A stretch of 64,000 bases of DNA from positions 3,992,001 to 4,056,000 of the forward strand of contig NZ_CAJRAF010000002.1 of NCBI RefSeq assembly GCF_907164905.1. Direction: 5' to 3'. The first letter of the stretch is position 1, and the number at the start of each line of letters is the position of its first letter. The DNA is from Dyadobacter sp. CECT 9275 (GTDB lineage Bacteria > Bacteroidota > Bacteroidia > Cytophagales > Spirosomataceae). Made by a program: the position numbers and the translations under genes. Of this stretch, positions 1 to 8,211 are shown one piece after another. The notes under the pieces were generated by a model, which did not search any database, was not told the DNA's origin, and saw only the letters and a list, made by a program, of their open reading frames with translations.

Positions 1-978
1 GGCGTCTTTCAGGATGGTAATATTCTCGATATCCTGTGTTCCGAGGGTATTGAACATGGTTTTGCTTCCCTGGATACCATCAATTACATACAGCGGATCC
101 ACTCCGGTAAATGAGCCGGTTCCCCGGATGAGTATCTGGGCGTCGGAGCCTGGGGTACCATTGGATTGCAGCACTTGCACGCCGGCAGACTTTCCGATCA
201 GAAGCTGGGAAGGGTTGGTAGCCGTTGTTGATCCGGCATCTTTTGCGTTCACCATATCCACGGAACCAACCAGTTCTTTTTTCCGGGAAGTACCGTAACC
301 GATCACCACCACTTCGCTCAGTGCCTGATCACTAGGCTCCAGGCTCAGATTGAAGACGACCCGATCACCTACCGGAAGTTCCTGGGATTTGTAACCTAAA
401 AAACTGAAGACAAGAATAGTGGCTTTGTCGGTCACCTCAAGTTCAAAATTGCCGTTTACATCTGTGATGGTACCTTGCTGAGTACCCTTTATGAGCACGC
501 TAACTCCTGGTAAATCTTCACCTCTTTCATCTTTCACTTTCCCTTTGACGGTAAGCAGGTTAGGGTCGCGGTTTTCCGGTTGTTCCGTTTTTGGAAAAAG
601 CCTGCTGGAGTTGAGAGGGTTTTTGTCGCTCAAAAGGATGTATTTGCCGGACACTTCATACTTGATATGCAACGGCGTAAGCAATTTGTCAAGAAGCGCT
701 CCCAACCGCTCGTTCTCGTAATTAGCAGTTACTTTTTGGCCTGATTTGATTACCTGAGGGCTGAAAACGAATTTAATGCTCGACTGTTTTTCCAGCTTTT
801 GAAGAGCGGCTGTTACTTCCTGGTTATCCACCCGCAGGCTGACCAGCTTGTCCAATACCTGGGCTTTGGTAGAGACGGCGTAGGTAATTCCTGTAAACAT
901 CACCATTACTATCGCCTGAATGATAGAGATTCGCATAACTTTTAGCCACAAGGCATTGTTTTGCAACGGTTTTCGCAT
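1..978 (-). CDS. SusC/RagA-family TonB-linked outer-membrane receptor, N-terminal part only
   Basis: The reverse strand reads open from ATG at 978 to the left edge, 326 codons without a stop, so only the N-terminal third is present. A signal-type hydrophobic stretch follows the start. An STN domain comes next (about residues 45-100, with FVFSPQVIKSGQKV), then a carboxypeptidase-D-like regulatory domain (about 120-200, DERGEDLPGVSVLIKGT), then the beginning of the plug with GYGTSRKKELVGSV and the phrase DPLYVIDGI. This is the usual N-terminus of SusC receptors whose STN domain signals to FecR. It lies downstream of the ECF sigma and FecR genes on the same strand. The substrate cannot be inferred because the partner SusD gene lies outside the window. 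Confidence 0.93.
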   Translation of the reverse strand, partial: MRKPLQNNALWLKVMRISIIQAIVMVMFTGITYAVSTKAQVLDKLVSLRVDNQEVTAALQKLEKQSSIKFVFSPQVIKSGQKVTANYENERLGALLDKLLTPLHIKYEVSGKYILLSDKNPLNSSRLFPKTEQPENRDPNLLTVKGKVKDERGEDLPGVSVLIKGTQQGTITDVNGNFELEVTDKATILVFSFLGYKSQELPVGDRVVFNLSLEPSDQALSEVVVIGYGTSRKKELVGSVDMVNAKDAGSTTATNPSQLLIGKSAGVQVLQSNGTPGSDAQILIRGTGSFTGVDPLYVIDGIQGSKTMFNTLGTQDIENITILKDA

Positions 979-1073
979 AGTTTTACTTTGGTTTTAATAG
1001 TTAAAATTAAACTGGCAAGAGCCCCCGCTCTTGCGTCCTGATGTCCTCCCTTTTTGGGGAGATATTAGAAGAT

Positions 1074-1098
1074 GGGGTAATGTTTGCAGCATTACCCC
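1074..1098 (-). promoter_or_regulatory. Stem-loop in the fecR-susC gap, matches the one at 24309
   Basis: A perfect 9-bp inverted repeat, GGGGTAATG at 1074-1082 against CATTACCCC at 1090-1098, with a 7-nt loop that reads CTGCAAA on the transcribed minus strand. It lies 19 bases after the FecR stop and 96 bases before the SusC start. No T-run follows on the minus strand, so a simple terminator is not obvious. The same core occurs in the second operon, which suggests an attenuator, processing site or protein-binding RNA. Confidence 0.6.
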
Positions 1099-1116
1099 TC
1101 TTTTTGTTTTGGGTTC

Positions 1117-2205
1117 TTAGCTGCAGCCTTTGCTGGTTATGATGATCTGCGCATCAATAATTTCGTAAGAAGCACGTATGACCTTACAGATCAGATCGAG
1201 CTTTTCATAGAGGGATTCGTCTTCCAGAGGTGCCGTGATGTGGCATTTCCCAAGCAAATCACCGTCATAAACGATCGTCACCCCGTAACTTTTTTCCAGC
1301 AGATTGAATGCTTCTTCTACCGGAGTATTGTTGAAATTAAAGTTTGCGGGAACAGGAATGTTTTCCTGAAGTATGACCGGATTTTCTACCAGGGTTTTGG
1401 TAAGCCGTTCGAGTGGCCGGGTGTAAATTCCCATTTGGTTAGGTAAAAGTATGACAGCCTCGGGCTGCTCCTCTCCCAGTTCGCGGGTTTCCTTGTTTTT
1501 GGAGGTGACCGTTACCTTTCCGGTTAATACCTTTACAATCACGTTTTTATCGTTTTCGTAGGCCTTCACCGTGAAGCTCGTACCCAGTACCTTGGTTATA
1601 ATTTCATTGGCATAAACGAAGAAGGGCTGGTGGGGTATCTTGGTTATTTCAAAAAAGCCTTCTCCGGATAAATACACTTCCCGCTTATCTGTTTTGAAAG
1701 ACTGTGGATAACTGAGCTTGCTTTTCGGCTGAAGGGTTATCACGGACCCATCGAGCAGGCTTACTTTAATCGGGTGATTGGTATCATTTACCTTTTCGGT
1801 AAAGGGTGCGGTACGCGCCTCTGCCAGCATAGTTTCGTATACTGAAACTTTTTTATCCTCTTTTCTGAGCAGGTACCAGCCCAGGCTGAACAAAACAATG
1901 GCGGCAAAGGATGCTGCAATTTTTAATGAATAGCTCCATAAAGAAGGTGCCGGAGCATCGTCTGCATCGGTAAGCGCAAAAATGGACTGGGTTTTTTGGT
2001 ATACATGTTGGTCACTTATGACAGCGTGCTTCATTTCAAGAGCACTGATCACGAACTTTGCCTGGCTGATGATTTCGGCTTTGTCGGGATGATCAGCTAG
2101 CCAGTTTTCCCAAAACGTGTCTTCCGGGGGGAGCTGCTGATTTACCCATTTTCGGAAATAGCCGTCCAGTACAAGATCTTCGGCGGTAAATTTGGTATAA
2201 TCCAT
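1117..2205 (-). CDS. FecR-family anti-sigma factor
   Basis: About 362 residues. A cytoplasmic N-terminal region (DYTKFTAEDLVLDGYFRKWVN) is followed by one membrane segment near residue 100 (IAASFAAIVLFSLGWYLL). The periplasmic FecR domain follows, with typical phrases such as VSLLDGSVITLQPKSKLSYP, REVYLSGEGFFEI and VLGTSFTVKAY, and then a C-terminal DUF4974-like region. FecR proteins hold their sigma factor and relay a signal from the STN domain of the outer-membrane receptor; that role is from the family. It lies between the sigma gene at 2280 and the SusC gene at 978. I chose ATG at 2205; the longer reading begins at a TTG at 2238 and has no support. Confidence 0.92.
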   Translation of the reverse strand: MDYTKFTAEDLVLDGYFRKWVNQQLPPEDTFWENWLADHPDKAEIISQAKFVISALEMKHAVISDQHVYQKTQSIFALTDADDAPAPSLWSYSLKIAASFAAIVLFSLGWYLLRKEDKKVSVYETMLAEARTAPFTEKVNDTNHPIKVSLLDGSVITLQPKSKLSYPQSFKTDKREVYLSGEGFFEITKIPHQPFFVYANEIITKVLGTSFTVKAYENDKNVIVKVLTGKVTVTSKNKETRELGEEQPEAVILLPNQMGIYTRPLERLTKTLVENPVILQENIPVPANFNFNNTPVEEAFNLLEKSYGVTIVYDGDLLGKCHITAPLEDESLYEKLDLICKVIRASYEIIDAQIIITSKGCS

Positions 2206-2279
2206 GATTAAATTGTCTTCTAATAGTAATAGAGACAATTCGAAACTTTGTACTGAAAGAATTTGGGAAAAAATTTAAA

Positions 2280-2840
2280 TTAATTGATAAACCAGGCAGC
2301 CTTGATTTCCTTGATAGTAGTATGCACCAGATTACGGACCGATTGATAGTTGATCGACATGAGCTTGGCGATCTGTTCATAATCAATTTCCTGATAGAAT
2401 TTCAGGTAGATAACTTCACGCTGGCGTCGGCTTAAACTGTTGAGAATGAGATGTAGTTTTTTGTGCTCTTCTTCATTCGTCTCTATTTCAATCATCTTTG
2501 TTTCGATCGAAAATTCGCCTATGAAGTCCAGGTCTTCGTTGCCGTCCAGCGATTCCTGCTGCCATTTGTCTCTGGTTTGGGTTTCAATATAAATTTTTCG
2601 CCTTAATGACTTGAGCAGGTAAAATTTGACGTTACCGGTATCACCCAGAAATTCTTTACGCCGCCACATATCCAGAAAAAGCTCCTGAATGCAATCATCT
2701 ACCAAAGCGTGGTCTCTGGTCAGTTTCGTTCCATAATTGTGAAGTGTTTTATAATAAATAACCGTCAGGTTATTGAAGGCATCTTTGTCTCCCTTTTTAA
2801 AGGCAAGCCAAAGTTCTGCAACTTCTGTCTCGTTTGGCAT
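2280..2840 (-). CDS. ECF RNA polymerase sigma factor
   Basis: 186 residues, a typical ECF length. Region 2 is seen as ALVDDCIQELFLDMWRRKEFL around residues 45-65, and region 4 as LSRRQREVIYLKFYQEIDYEQIAKLMSINYQSVRNLV around 130-170. It starts at ATG 2840 and is the first gene of the sigma-FecR-SusC set, separated from FecR by about 75 bases. By family logic it is activated when the receptor binds its ligand and then drives the receptor operon. No TAnnTTTG box was found in the 110 bases separating it from murE, so whether it is transcribed from its own promoter or by read-through is open. Confidence 0.93.
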   Translation of the reverse strand: MPNETEVAELWLAFKKGDKDAFNNLTVIYYKTLHNYGTKLTRDHALVDDCIQELFLDMWRRKEFLGDTGNVKFYLLKSLRRKIYIETQTRDKWQQESLDGNEDLDFIGEFSIETKMIEIETNEEEHKKLHLILNSLSRRQREVIYLKFYQEIDYEQIAKLMSINYQSVRNLVHTTIKEIKAAWFIN

Positions 2841-2950
2841 ATTATCTGCTTAACATTGCAATTACTTCATAAAGACCAGCATGGCATTTAATACCGGAAT
2901 GGAGAGAATAAATTTAAGGGGATTTAGTAAACGAATAAAAGTAGTAGGGT

Positions 2951-4420
2951 TTAATGTTCCAGGGCTTCCCGCAAAACTTCTTTATCATCAAAATGATGTT
3001 TTATACCTTTAATTTCCTGGTAGTTTTCATGTCCTTTGCCGGCTATGAGAATGATATCCTCCGGTTTTGCTTCGGAGCAGGCTTTAAAGATAGCTTCACG
3101 GCGGTCGGGGATTACGGTGGTTTTCTTGTAATCAATAGGAGGAATACCCTTTTGCATCTGCTGAAGAATATCCAGCGGATCTTCGTAACGCGGATTGTCT
3201 GAGGTGAGAATCACCCGGTTGCTGTATTTACATGCAATTGCGGCCATTTTTGGCCGTTTCTCAGCATCTCTGTTTCCGCCGCAGCCTACTACCGTGATGA
3301 CGGTTTCATTGCCATGCCGCAGGTGTGTGATGGTTTCCAGTACGTTTTCCAGCGCGTCGGGTGTGTGGGCATAGTCCACGATGGCAACGATATTTTCGGG
3401 GGAATGAAATTGCTCAAAACGCCCGGGAGGACTTTTAAGATTGGATAATTCCGTGAGAACAGCTTCCGGGTTTTCGCCCATTAGAACAGCCGCCCCATAC
3501 ACCGACAGCAGGTTATAGGCATTAAACTTCCCGATGACCCTGAACCAGACTTCCTGATTATTCACCTCCATGTGCATGCCAGCCAGTGTATCGGAGATGA
3601 TTTTTCCTTTAAAGCTTGCCAGTGTCTGCAGGGAATAGGTTTCGATAGCTGCCCGGGTATTCTGCACCATAACAGCCCCCCGGCGGTCGTCGATGTTGAC
3701 CAGTGCAAAAGCTGATTTGGGGAGCATATCAAAGAAACCTTTCTTTGCCTTAATATAATTGTCGAACGTTTTGTGAAAGTCAAGGTGATCATGCGTAATG
3801 TTGGTGAATATCCCGCCCGAGAAATGCAGGCCGGATATCCTGTGCTGCACAACGGCATGTGAGCTCACCTCCATAAAAGCATGTGAGCAACCTCTTTCAG
3901 CCATTTTAGCCAGAAGTGCGTTCAGCGCTATTGCATCCGGGGTGGTATGGGTTGCAGGGATGACCTCATCTTCGATCTGGTTCTGAACCGTGGACAGTAA
4001 GCCGCAGCGATATCCCAATGCTCTGAAAAGCTGAAAAAGAAATGTTGCGACGGAGGTCTTCCCATTTGTCCCGGTAATGCCTATCAGGCTCAGTTTTTGT
4101 GATGGGTGATCATAAAATGCGGACGCGATGTAACCCATCGCTTCGGCGGTGTCAGGTACCTGAATGTATACAACGGTTTCCTTTAGTTCCGCCGGAAGTT
4201 CCTCGCAAAGAATGGCAGAAGCGCCCAGTTCCGAGGCAAGGCCTATATACTGGTGGCCGTCTGTCTGAGTTCCTCTTAAAGCTACAAACAGACTGCCGGA
4301 GGTAACTCTTCTCGAGTCCATTGTGATGTTAAGGATATGAATATCTCCTGAACCCGTTATCGTCGGACTGGAAACGCCACTGAGCAAAGTGCTCAGCAAT
4401 TTCCCCTGATTATTTTCCAT
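2951..4420 (-). CDS. murE: UDP-N-acetylmuramoyl-tripeptide synthetase (meso-diaminopimelate-adding)
   Basis: 489 residues, full length for MurE. It adds meso-diaminopimelate to UDP-MurNAc-L-Ala-D-Glu in the cytoplasm, an early step in peptidoglycan synthesis. The Mur-ligase P-loop GTNGKTS is seen near residue 117, and the C-terminal DNPRYEDP carries the DNPR signature of DAP-specific MurE enzymes, near residue 405. The N-terminal HILNITMDSRRVTSGSLFVA is the usual UDP-substrate region. The start is ATG 4420, 9 bases after the ftsI stop, so both are in one operon. No mraY or murD follows; the next gene is an ECF sigma factor. Confidence 0.97.
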   Translation of the reverse strand: MENNQGKLLSTLLSGVSSPTITGSGDIHILNITMDSRRVTSGSLFVALRGTQTDGHQYIGLASELGASAILCEELPAELKETVVYIQVPDTAEAMGYIASAFYDHPSQKLSLIGITGTNGKTSVATFLFQLFRALGYRCGLLSTVQNQIEDEVIPATHTTPDAIALNALLAKMAERGCSHAFMEVSSHAVVQHRISGLHFSGGIFTNITHDHLDFHKTFDNYIKAKKGFFDMLPKSAFALVNIDDRRGAVMVQNTRAAIETYSLQTLASFKGKIISDTLAGMHMEVNNQEVWFRVIGKFNAYNLLSVYGAAVLMGENPEAVLTELSNLKSPPGRFEQFHSPENIVAIVDYAHTPDALENVLETITHLRHGNETVITVVGCGGNRDAEKRPKMAAIACKYSNRVILTSDNPRYEDPLDILQQMQKGIPPIDYKKTTVIPDRREAIFKACSEAKPEDIILIAGKGHENYQEIKGIKHHFDDKEVLREALEH

Positions 4421-4429
4421 AAATAAGTT

Positions 4430-6574
4430 TTACTGCAAAGTGAGAAGGATACTTTTGAGTCCCGTTTTATTGGCTCCCGGCGGCAGCGATTGCTCCACTA
4501 CTTTGCCCGAACCTTTAAATGTTACCCGATATCCTTTATTTTCCAAAATAAACAATGCATCCCGCATGGTTAAGCCAGCCAGATCGGGAACCTCCCGGGA
4601 ATCAATATTTCTGGATCGCCAGGTAGCTTTACCTTTCTTGATGATTGAGCCAGCGACATACTCGTTTTCTGAGGTAACAGGGGCCAGGTTGAGCTCATCA
4701 CTCAATAGTTTCAGGTCGGCGGTACGTCCTGCAAGTCTCACATTTTTTGTTTCTTCGGGAACAGAGTCCTTCACGGGTTTCTGGATACTTACGTCATAGG
4801 CATAAATCCGATCAGCCACTTCCTTGAATACCGGTGCGGCTACGCTTCCTGCATACAGCATGTAATTGGCTTTGGCTCCCTTCGGAGTATCGATGATCAC
4901 AATGCAGCTGTATTTGGGCTTGTCAGCTGGGAAATAACCGGCAAAAGAAGTGTAATACTTGCCGGGGGTATAAACTCCGTTTACGAGTTTTTGGGCCGTC
5001 CCAGTTTTTCCGGCAATTCTGTAAAGGCCTGACTTAATGTTTTTTGCTGTTCCGTTTTCAACCACACCCTCCATCATGGATTTCACTTTCCGGATGGTTT
5101 CGGGGGAGCAAATCGGTTTGTCTTCCACGTAAGGTTCTATTTTGTCCTCTAATTTTTCGGCACTCCTTATTTCACGTACCAGCATGGGGCGTACCCAGTA
5201 CCCGTCGTTGGCCACGGCGTTGTAAAGGGCCAGGGTCTGAAGAGGGGTCATACCCATTTCGTATCCGTGCGACATCCAGAATAAAGAGTAATTACTCCAC
5301 TGTCTGGATTTCCGGTCCTTGATATGCGGCGGGGTTTCGCCCTTCATGGCAATTCCAGTGGGCTCAGTCAAATGAAATTGTTTCAGGTACTTAAGGTAGG
5401 TGTCGGGTTTGGAAAAAAAGTACCGCTGCATGAGCAGCAATATCCCGATGTTGGACGAGTTTTCAAAAACCTGCGTAGCTGTAAGTGTCCCGTAACCGCC
5501 TCTTTTTGAGTCGTTAATGGTAGTTCCTCGAAAACGGTACGAACCGTCTCCTGTGTTGACAGTGATATGGTCGGGGTTCATTTTGGTTTCTTCCAGCAAA
5601 GCCATCATGGTAGGCAGCTTGAAGGTAGAACCCGGATCATTACTTCCGGCAATGGCATAATTAAAGACTTCCTGGTATTTGCCGTCCTCCCTTTTGGTAA
5701 GGTTGGCCATTGCCCGTATCTCCCCTGTTGCCACTTCCATTACAATTACGCAGCCATAGTCGGCATCGGTTTCAGTAAGTTTCCGGCGCAGCGCAGTTTC
5801 TGCCCGGTCCTGAAAATTCATATCCAGGGTTGTATAGATATCTTTGCCTGTTTCGGGCTGGACATTGAGTGCGTCTCCGACGGGAATTTTCAAGCCGCCT
5901 TCAACCATTTCTACCCAGGCAATGCCTGCTTTTCCTTCAAGCTTTTTTTCAAAACTGGCTTCAATACCTATATATCCGCGGCCGGTTTTGGGATCTGTGC
6001 CGCCAATGGTTCTGTCTGCCATGGGGCTGTATGGTTTGTAACGTTTGTAAATAGTCTCAAACTTCCCTCCGCCGCCTTTTTTATCCTTTGCAAAAAAGGG
6101 CCATTTTTTAATTTTTTCCCGTTCCAGGTGGCTTATTTCTTTTACTTTCAAGCGGAGATAGCGTTTTGTTTTACTGATGCGGTAACGCATGATCTTATTC
6201 CGGTATCCTTCCACAGTATTTTCTCCGAAATTTCGGGCCAGCAGATTGGCCAGGAGTTCAACATTGTTAGCAAAATAGGTGGAATCGGCCACTTTGGTAT
6301 CAAGCCCTACATAATAATAAGGTAGTGAAGTGGCCAGCAGGCTGTTGTCACTGGAATAAATGTTACCGCGCCGGGCCGGGATGGTATCCAGTTTAAGATC
6401 GTTTTTGACGGAATATTCTGCCCAGGTCTTTCCCTTAAAGGTATCATAGTACTGTACTCTGATAAGTTTACCGAATACCAGTATGGCCAGCCCGAACAGA
6501 AGCCAGCCTACAAACCTGGCCCTGTTGATCAGGGCTTTCTTATTGTTGGGTCCGCTCTCGATGTCGCTTTTCAT
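4430..6574 (-). CDS. ftsI: Division-specific transpeptidase (penicillin-binding protein) with one PASTA domain
   Basis: 714 residues. A short cytoplasmic N-terminus and one membrane segment (about 24-40, VGWLLFGLAILVFGKLI) are followed by the PBP dimerisation domain. The transpeptidase domain carries all three catalytic motifs: S316-T-F-K319, S373-S-N375 and K523-T-G-T-A. A single PASTA domain ends the protein (about 655-714, VPDLAGLTMRDALFILENKGY). It cross-links septal peptidoglycan in the periplasm. It lies between ftsL and murE on the same strand. The C-terminal PASTA domain resembles the SpoVD/FtsI type common in Bacteroidota. The start is ATG 6574; the gap to the ftsL stop is about 80 bases. 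Confidence 0.96.
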   Translation of the reverse strand: MKSDIESGPNNKKALINRARFVGWLLFGLAILVFGKLIRVQYYDTFKGKTWAEYSVKNDLKLDTIPARRGNIYSSDNSLLATSLPYYYVGLDTKVADSTYFANNVELLANLLARNFGENTVEGYRNKIMRYRISKTKRYLRLKVKEISHLEREKIKKWPFFAKDKKGGGGKFETIYKRYKPYSPMADRTIGGTDPKTGRGYIGIEASFEKKLEGKAGIAWVEMVEGGLKIPVGDALNVQPETGKDIYTTLDMNFQDRAETALRRKLTETDADYGCVIVMEVATGEIRAMANLTKREDGKYQEVFNYAIAGSNDPGSTFKLPTMMALLEETKMNPDHITVNTGDGSYRFRGTTINDSKRGGYGTLTATQVFENSSNIGILLLMQRYFFSKPDTYLKYLKQFHLTEPTGIAMKGETPPHIKDRKSRQWSNYSLFWMSHGYEMGMTPLQTLALYNAVANDGYWVRPMLVREIRSAEKLEDKIEPYVEDKPICSPETIRKVKSMMEGVVENGTAKNIKSGLYRIAGKTGTAQKLVNGVYTPGKYYTSFAGYFPADKPKYSCIVIIDTPKGAKANYMLYAGSVAAPVFKEVADRIYAYDVSIQKPVKDSVPEETKNVRLAGRTADLKLLSDELNLAPVTSENEYVAGSIIKKGKATWRSRNIDSREVPDLAGLTMRDALFILENKGYRVTFKGSGKVVEQSLPPGANKTGLKSILLTLQ

Positions 6575-6654
6575 TCAGGTTAGAGAGGTTTTTTTTAAGA
6601 TCAGACATTAAGTTTTAGCTTTTTCCAAAGCAAGTTAGCAGATCAGGACCGTTG

Positions 6655-7068
6655 TCAAAAATCTCCTTTTTTGACAACGATCTTCTGCGGTGGGGTCAGG
6701 TTTTCTTCCAGGCCGGTTCCTTTCACCCTTTCTAGCACCACAGACTGCTTCCCGCTTTTTTCATAGTCGGCATGTATGGAAGTATATTCTGCACGCAGGT
6801 CATCCACTTCTTTTTTTAACTTGATGCTGTTGCGTACGTATTGTTCAGACTGAAAACCTATCCACTCATATGCCACTAAAAGCGAAACTACCCAGGCCAC
6901 GTAATAGAAGTACTTTACGGGAACGCGTTCCTCTTTGCCAGGCAGTTTTTCTCCAAAAATCTTGTCAAGGGGTAAAAAGCGGTTGAGCCAGTTAAACAGG
7001 CTGTACTCCCTCTTGGGTTTTGCGGGCCTGGCAGCTATTGGCTTTGATTTCCTTCTGTTTTCTGCCAT
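6655..7068 (-). CDS. FtsL-like cell-division membrane protein
   Basis: About 137 residues from ATG 7068, preceded by an AGAGAAG ribosome-binding-like run; another ATG at 7119 would add 17 residues and is less likely. A basic, proline-rich N-terminus (about 1-35) is followed by one membrane segment (about 65-85, YFYYVAWVVSLLVAYEWI) and a predicted coiled coil (SIKLKKEVDDLRAEYTSI). This one-TM plus coiled-coil architecture, and the position between rsmH and ftsI, identify it as the FtsL slot of the division cluster. Sequence identity to known FtsL proteins is typically very low, so the name rests mainly on context. It would act in the FtsQ-L-B complex at the septum. Confidence 0.8.
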   Translation of the reverse strand: MAENRRKSKPIAARPAKPKREYSLFNWLNRFLPLDKIFGEKLPGKEERVPVKYFYYVAWVVSLLVAYEWIGFQSEQYVRNSIKLKKEVDDLRAEYTSIHADYEKSGKQSVVLERVKGTGLEENLTPPQKIVVKKGDF

Positions 7069-7156
7069 GATCTTCTCTTTTATTGATCCGAAGTGTACAT
7101 ACTTTCTATTATATCCCATTCAGCGACGGAATATTTCATGCAACCGTAAATAAATT

Positions 7157-8071
7157 TTATTTTTCAGCAATACGCAATTTCGCGCTCCGCGCCCTTGGAT
7201 TACGGGCAACTTCTTCTGCGCTGGCTTCGATGGGTTTACGAGTGATTGCTTTCAGGGGCTTAATTTCGTTTCCGTAAAAATCCTTTTCTACTTCGCCACT
7301 GAACTTACCCTTCTGGATAAAATTTTTGACCAGGCGGTCTTCCAGAGAATGATAAGACATCACCACCAGCCGTCCGCCCGGCTTAAGTACTTCGGGCACC
7401 TGTTCCAGAAATTCTTCCAGTACTTTCAGCTCATCATTCACTTCAATGCGTAATGCCTGAAATACCTGAGCAAAATACTTGTTTTCCCGATGCCGGGGCG
7501 CATAGCGCTGCAGCAATTGTTTCAGGTCGTTAATCGTCTCAATGGGATTATTATGCCGGGTTGAATAAATGGCTTCGGCTATGGTTTTGGCATTTTGTAC
7601 TTCTCCATACATGCCGAAAATTTTTTGCAGGCTGGCAGCCGAATAATGATTGAGTACCTCCCCGGCCGTTTTTTCCGTACCCGGGTTCATTCGCATGTCC
7701 AGGTCGGCGTCAAAGCGGGTTGAAAAGCCCCGTGCAGGCGTGTTGATCTGATGGGATGATACCCCGAGGTCTGCCAGAATGCCGTCCACTTTATCAGCCT
7801 TGTAGAGCTTGAGGTACCTTTTCAGGTGGCGGAAATTGGACGCAATAAAAATCAGTTTTCCGCTTTCTTTCAATGCTTCCGCATTCTTAGCAGCATCCGG
7901 ATCCTGGTCAAACGCAAACAGCTTGCCAGTGTCAAGCTTGTCCAGAATTGCCCTCGAATGGCCGCCACCGCCAAAGGTAACGTCCACATACATGCCATCA
8001 GGACGAATATTCAATCCTTCCAGGCACTCTGATAACATGACCGGTTCGTGGTAACTATTTTGCAAATCCAT
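7157..8071 (-). CDS. rsmH: 16S rRNA (cytosine(1402)-N(4))-methyltransferase
   Basis: 304 residues, normal for RsmH (MraW). The SAM-binding motif VDVTFGGGGHSRAIL is at about residues 29-43, preceded by the family's N-terminal YHEPVMLSECLEGL, and the C-terminal half has PGGRLVVMSYHSLEDRLVKN. The enzyme methylates N4 of C1402 in the decoding centre of 16S rRNA. It is the first gene of the minus-strand division cluster, starting at ATG 8071, with a TAAGTTTG box at 8121-8128 as a promoter candidate. The usual upstream partner mraZ is absent; a divergent gene begins at 8212. Confidence 0.97.
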   Translation of the reverse strand: MDLQNSYHEPVMLSECLEGLNIRPDGMYVDVTFGGGGHSRAILDKLDTGKLFAFDQDPDAAKNAEALKESGKLIFIASNFRHLKRYLKLYKADKVDGILADLGVSSHQINTPARGFSTRFDADLDMRMNPGTEKTAGEVLNHYSAASLQKIFGMYGEVQNAKTIAEAIYSTRHNNPIETINDLKQLLQRYAPRHRENKYFAQVFQALRIEVNDELKVLEEFLEQVPEVLKPGGRLVVMSYHSLEDRLVKNFIQKGKFSGEVEKDFYGNEIKPLKAITRKPIEASAEEVARNPRARSAKLRIAEK

Positions 8072-8120
8072 TCACTAAAAGCAATATATGGCGGAACTAA
8101 TTTTTGCCGGAAGGCAGTTA

Positions 8121-8128
8121 CAAACTTA
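8121..8128 (-). promoter_or_regulatory. Candidate -7 box of the rsmH-ftsL-ftsI-murE operon
   Basis: The minus strand reads TAAGTTTG, a full match to the Bacteroidota -7 consensus TAnnTTTG, 50 bases upstream of the rsmH start. A clear TTG -33 element at the right distance is not seen, so the assignment is moderate. Confidence 0.45.
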
Positions 8129-8211
8129 GCAATTTTCAATGGTAGGATTTGGCCATTGTTCCCTATTTAATTTTCGCTAATCCTTCGCCATTTCAGCTTA
8201 ATCTGTAACTT

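Noticed and set aside
5567..6325. 252-codon open frame on the plus strand
   Set aside because: Antisense to ftsI, Phe- and Ser-rich, without motifs; ftsI is unambiguous.
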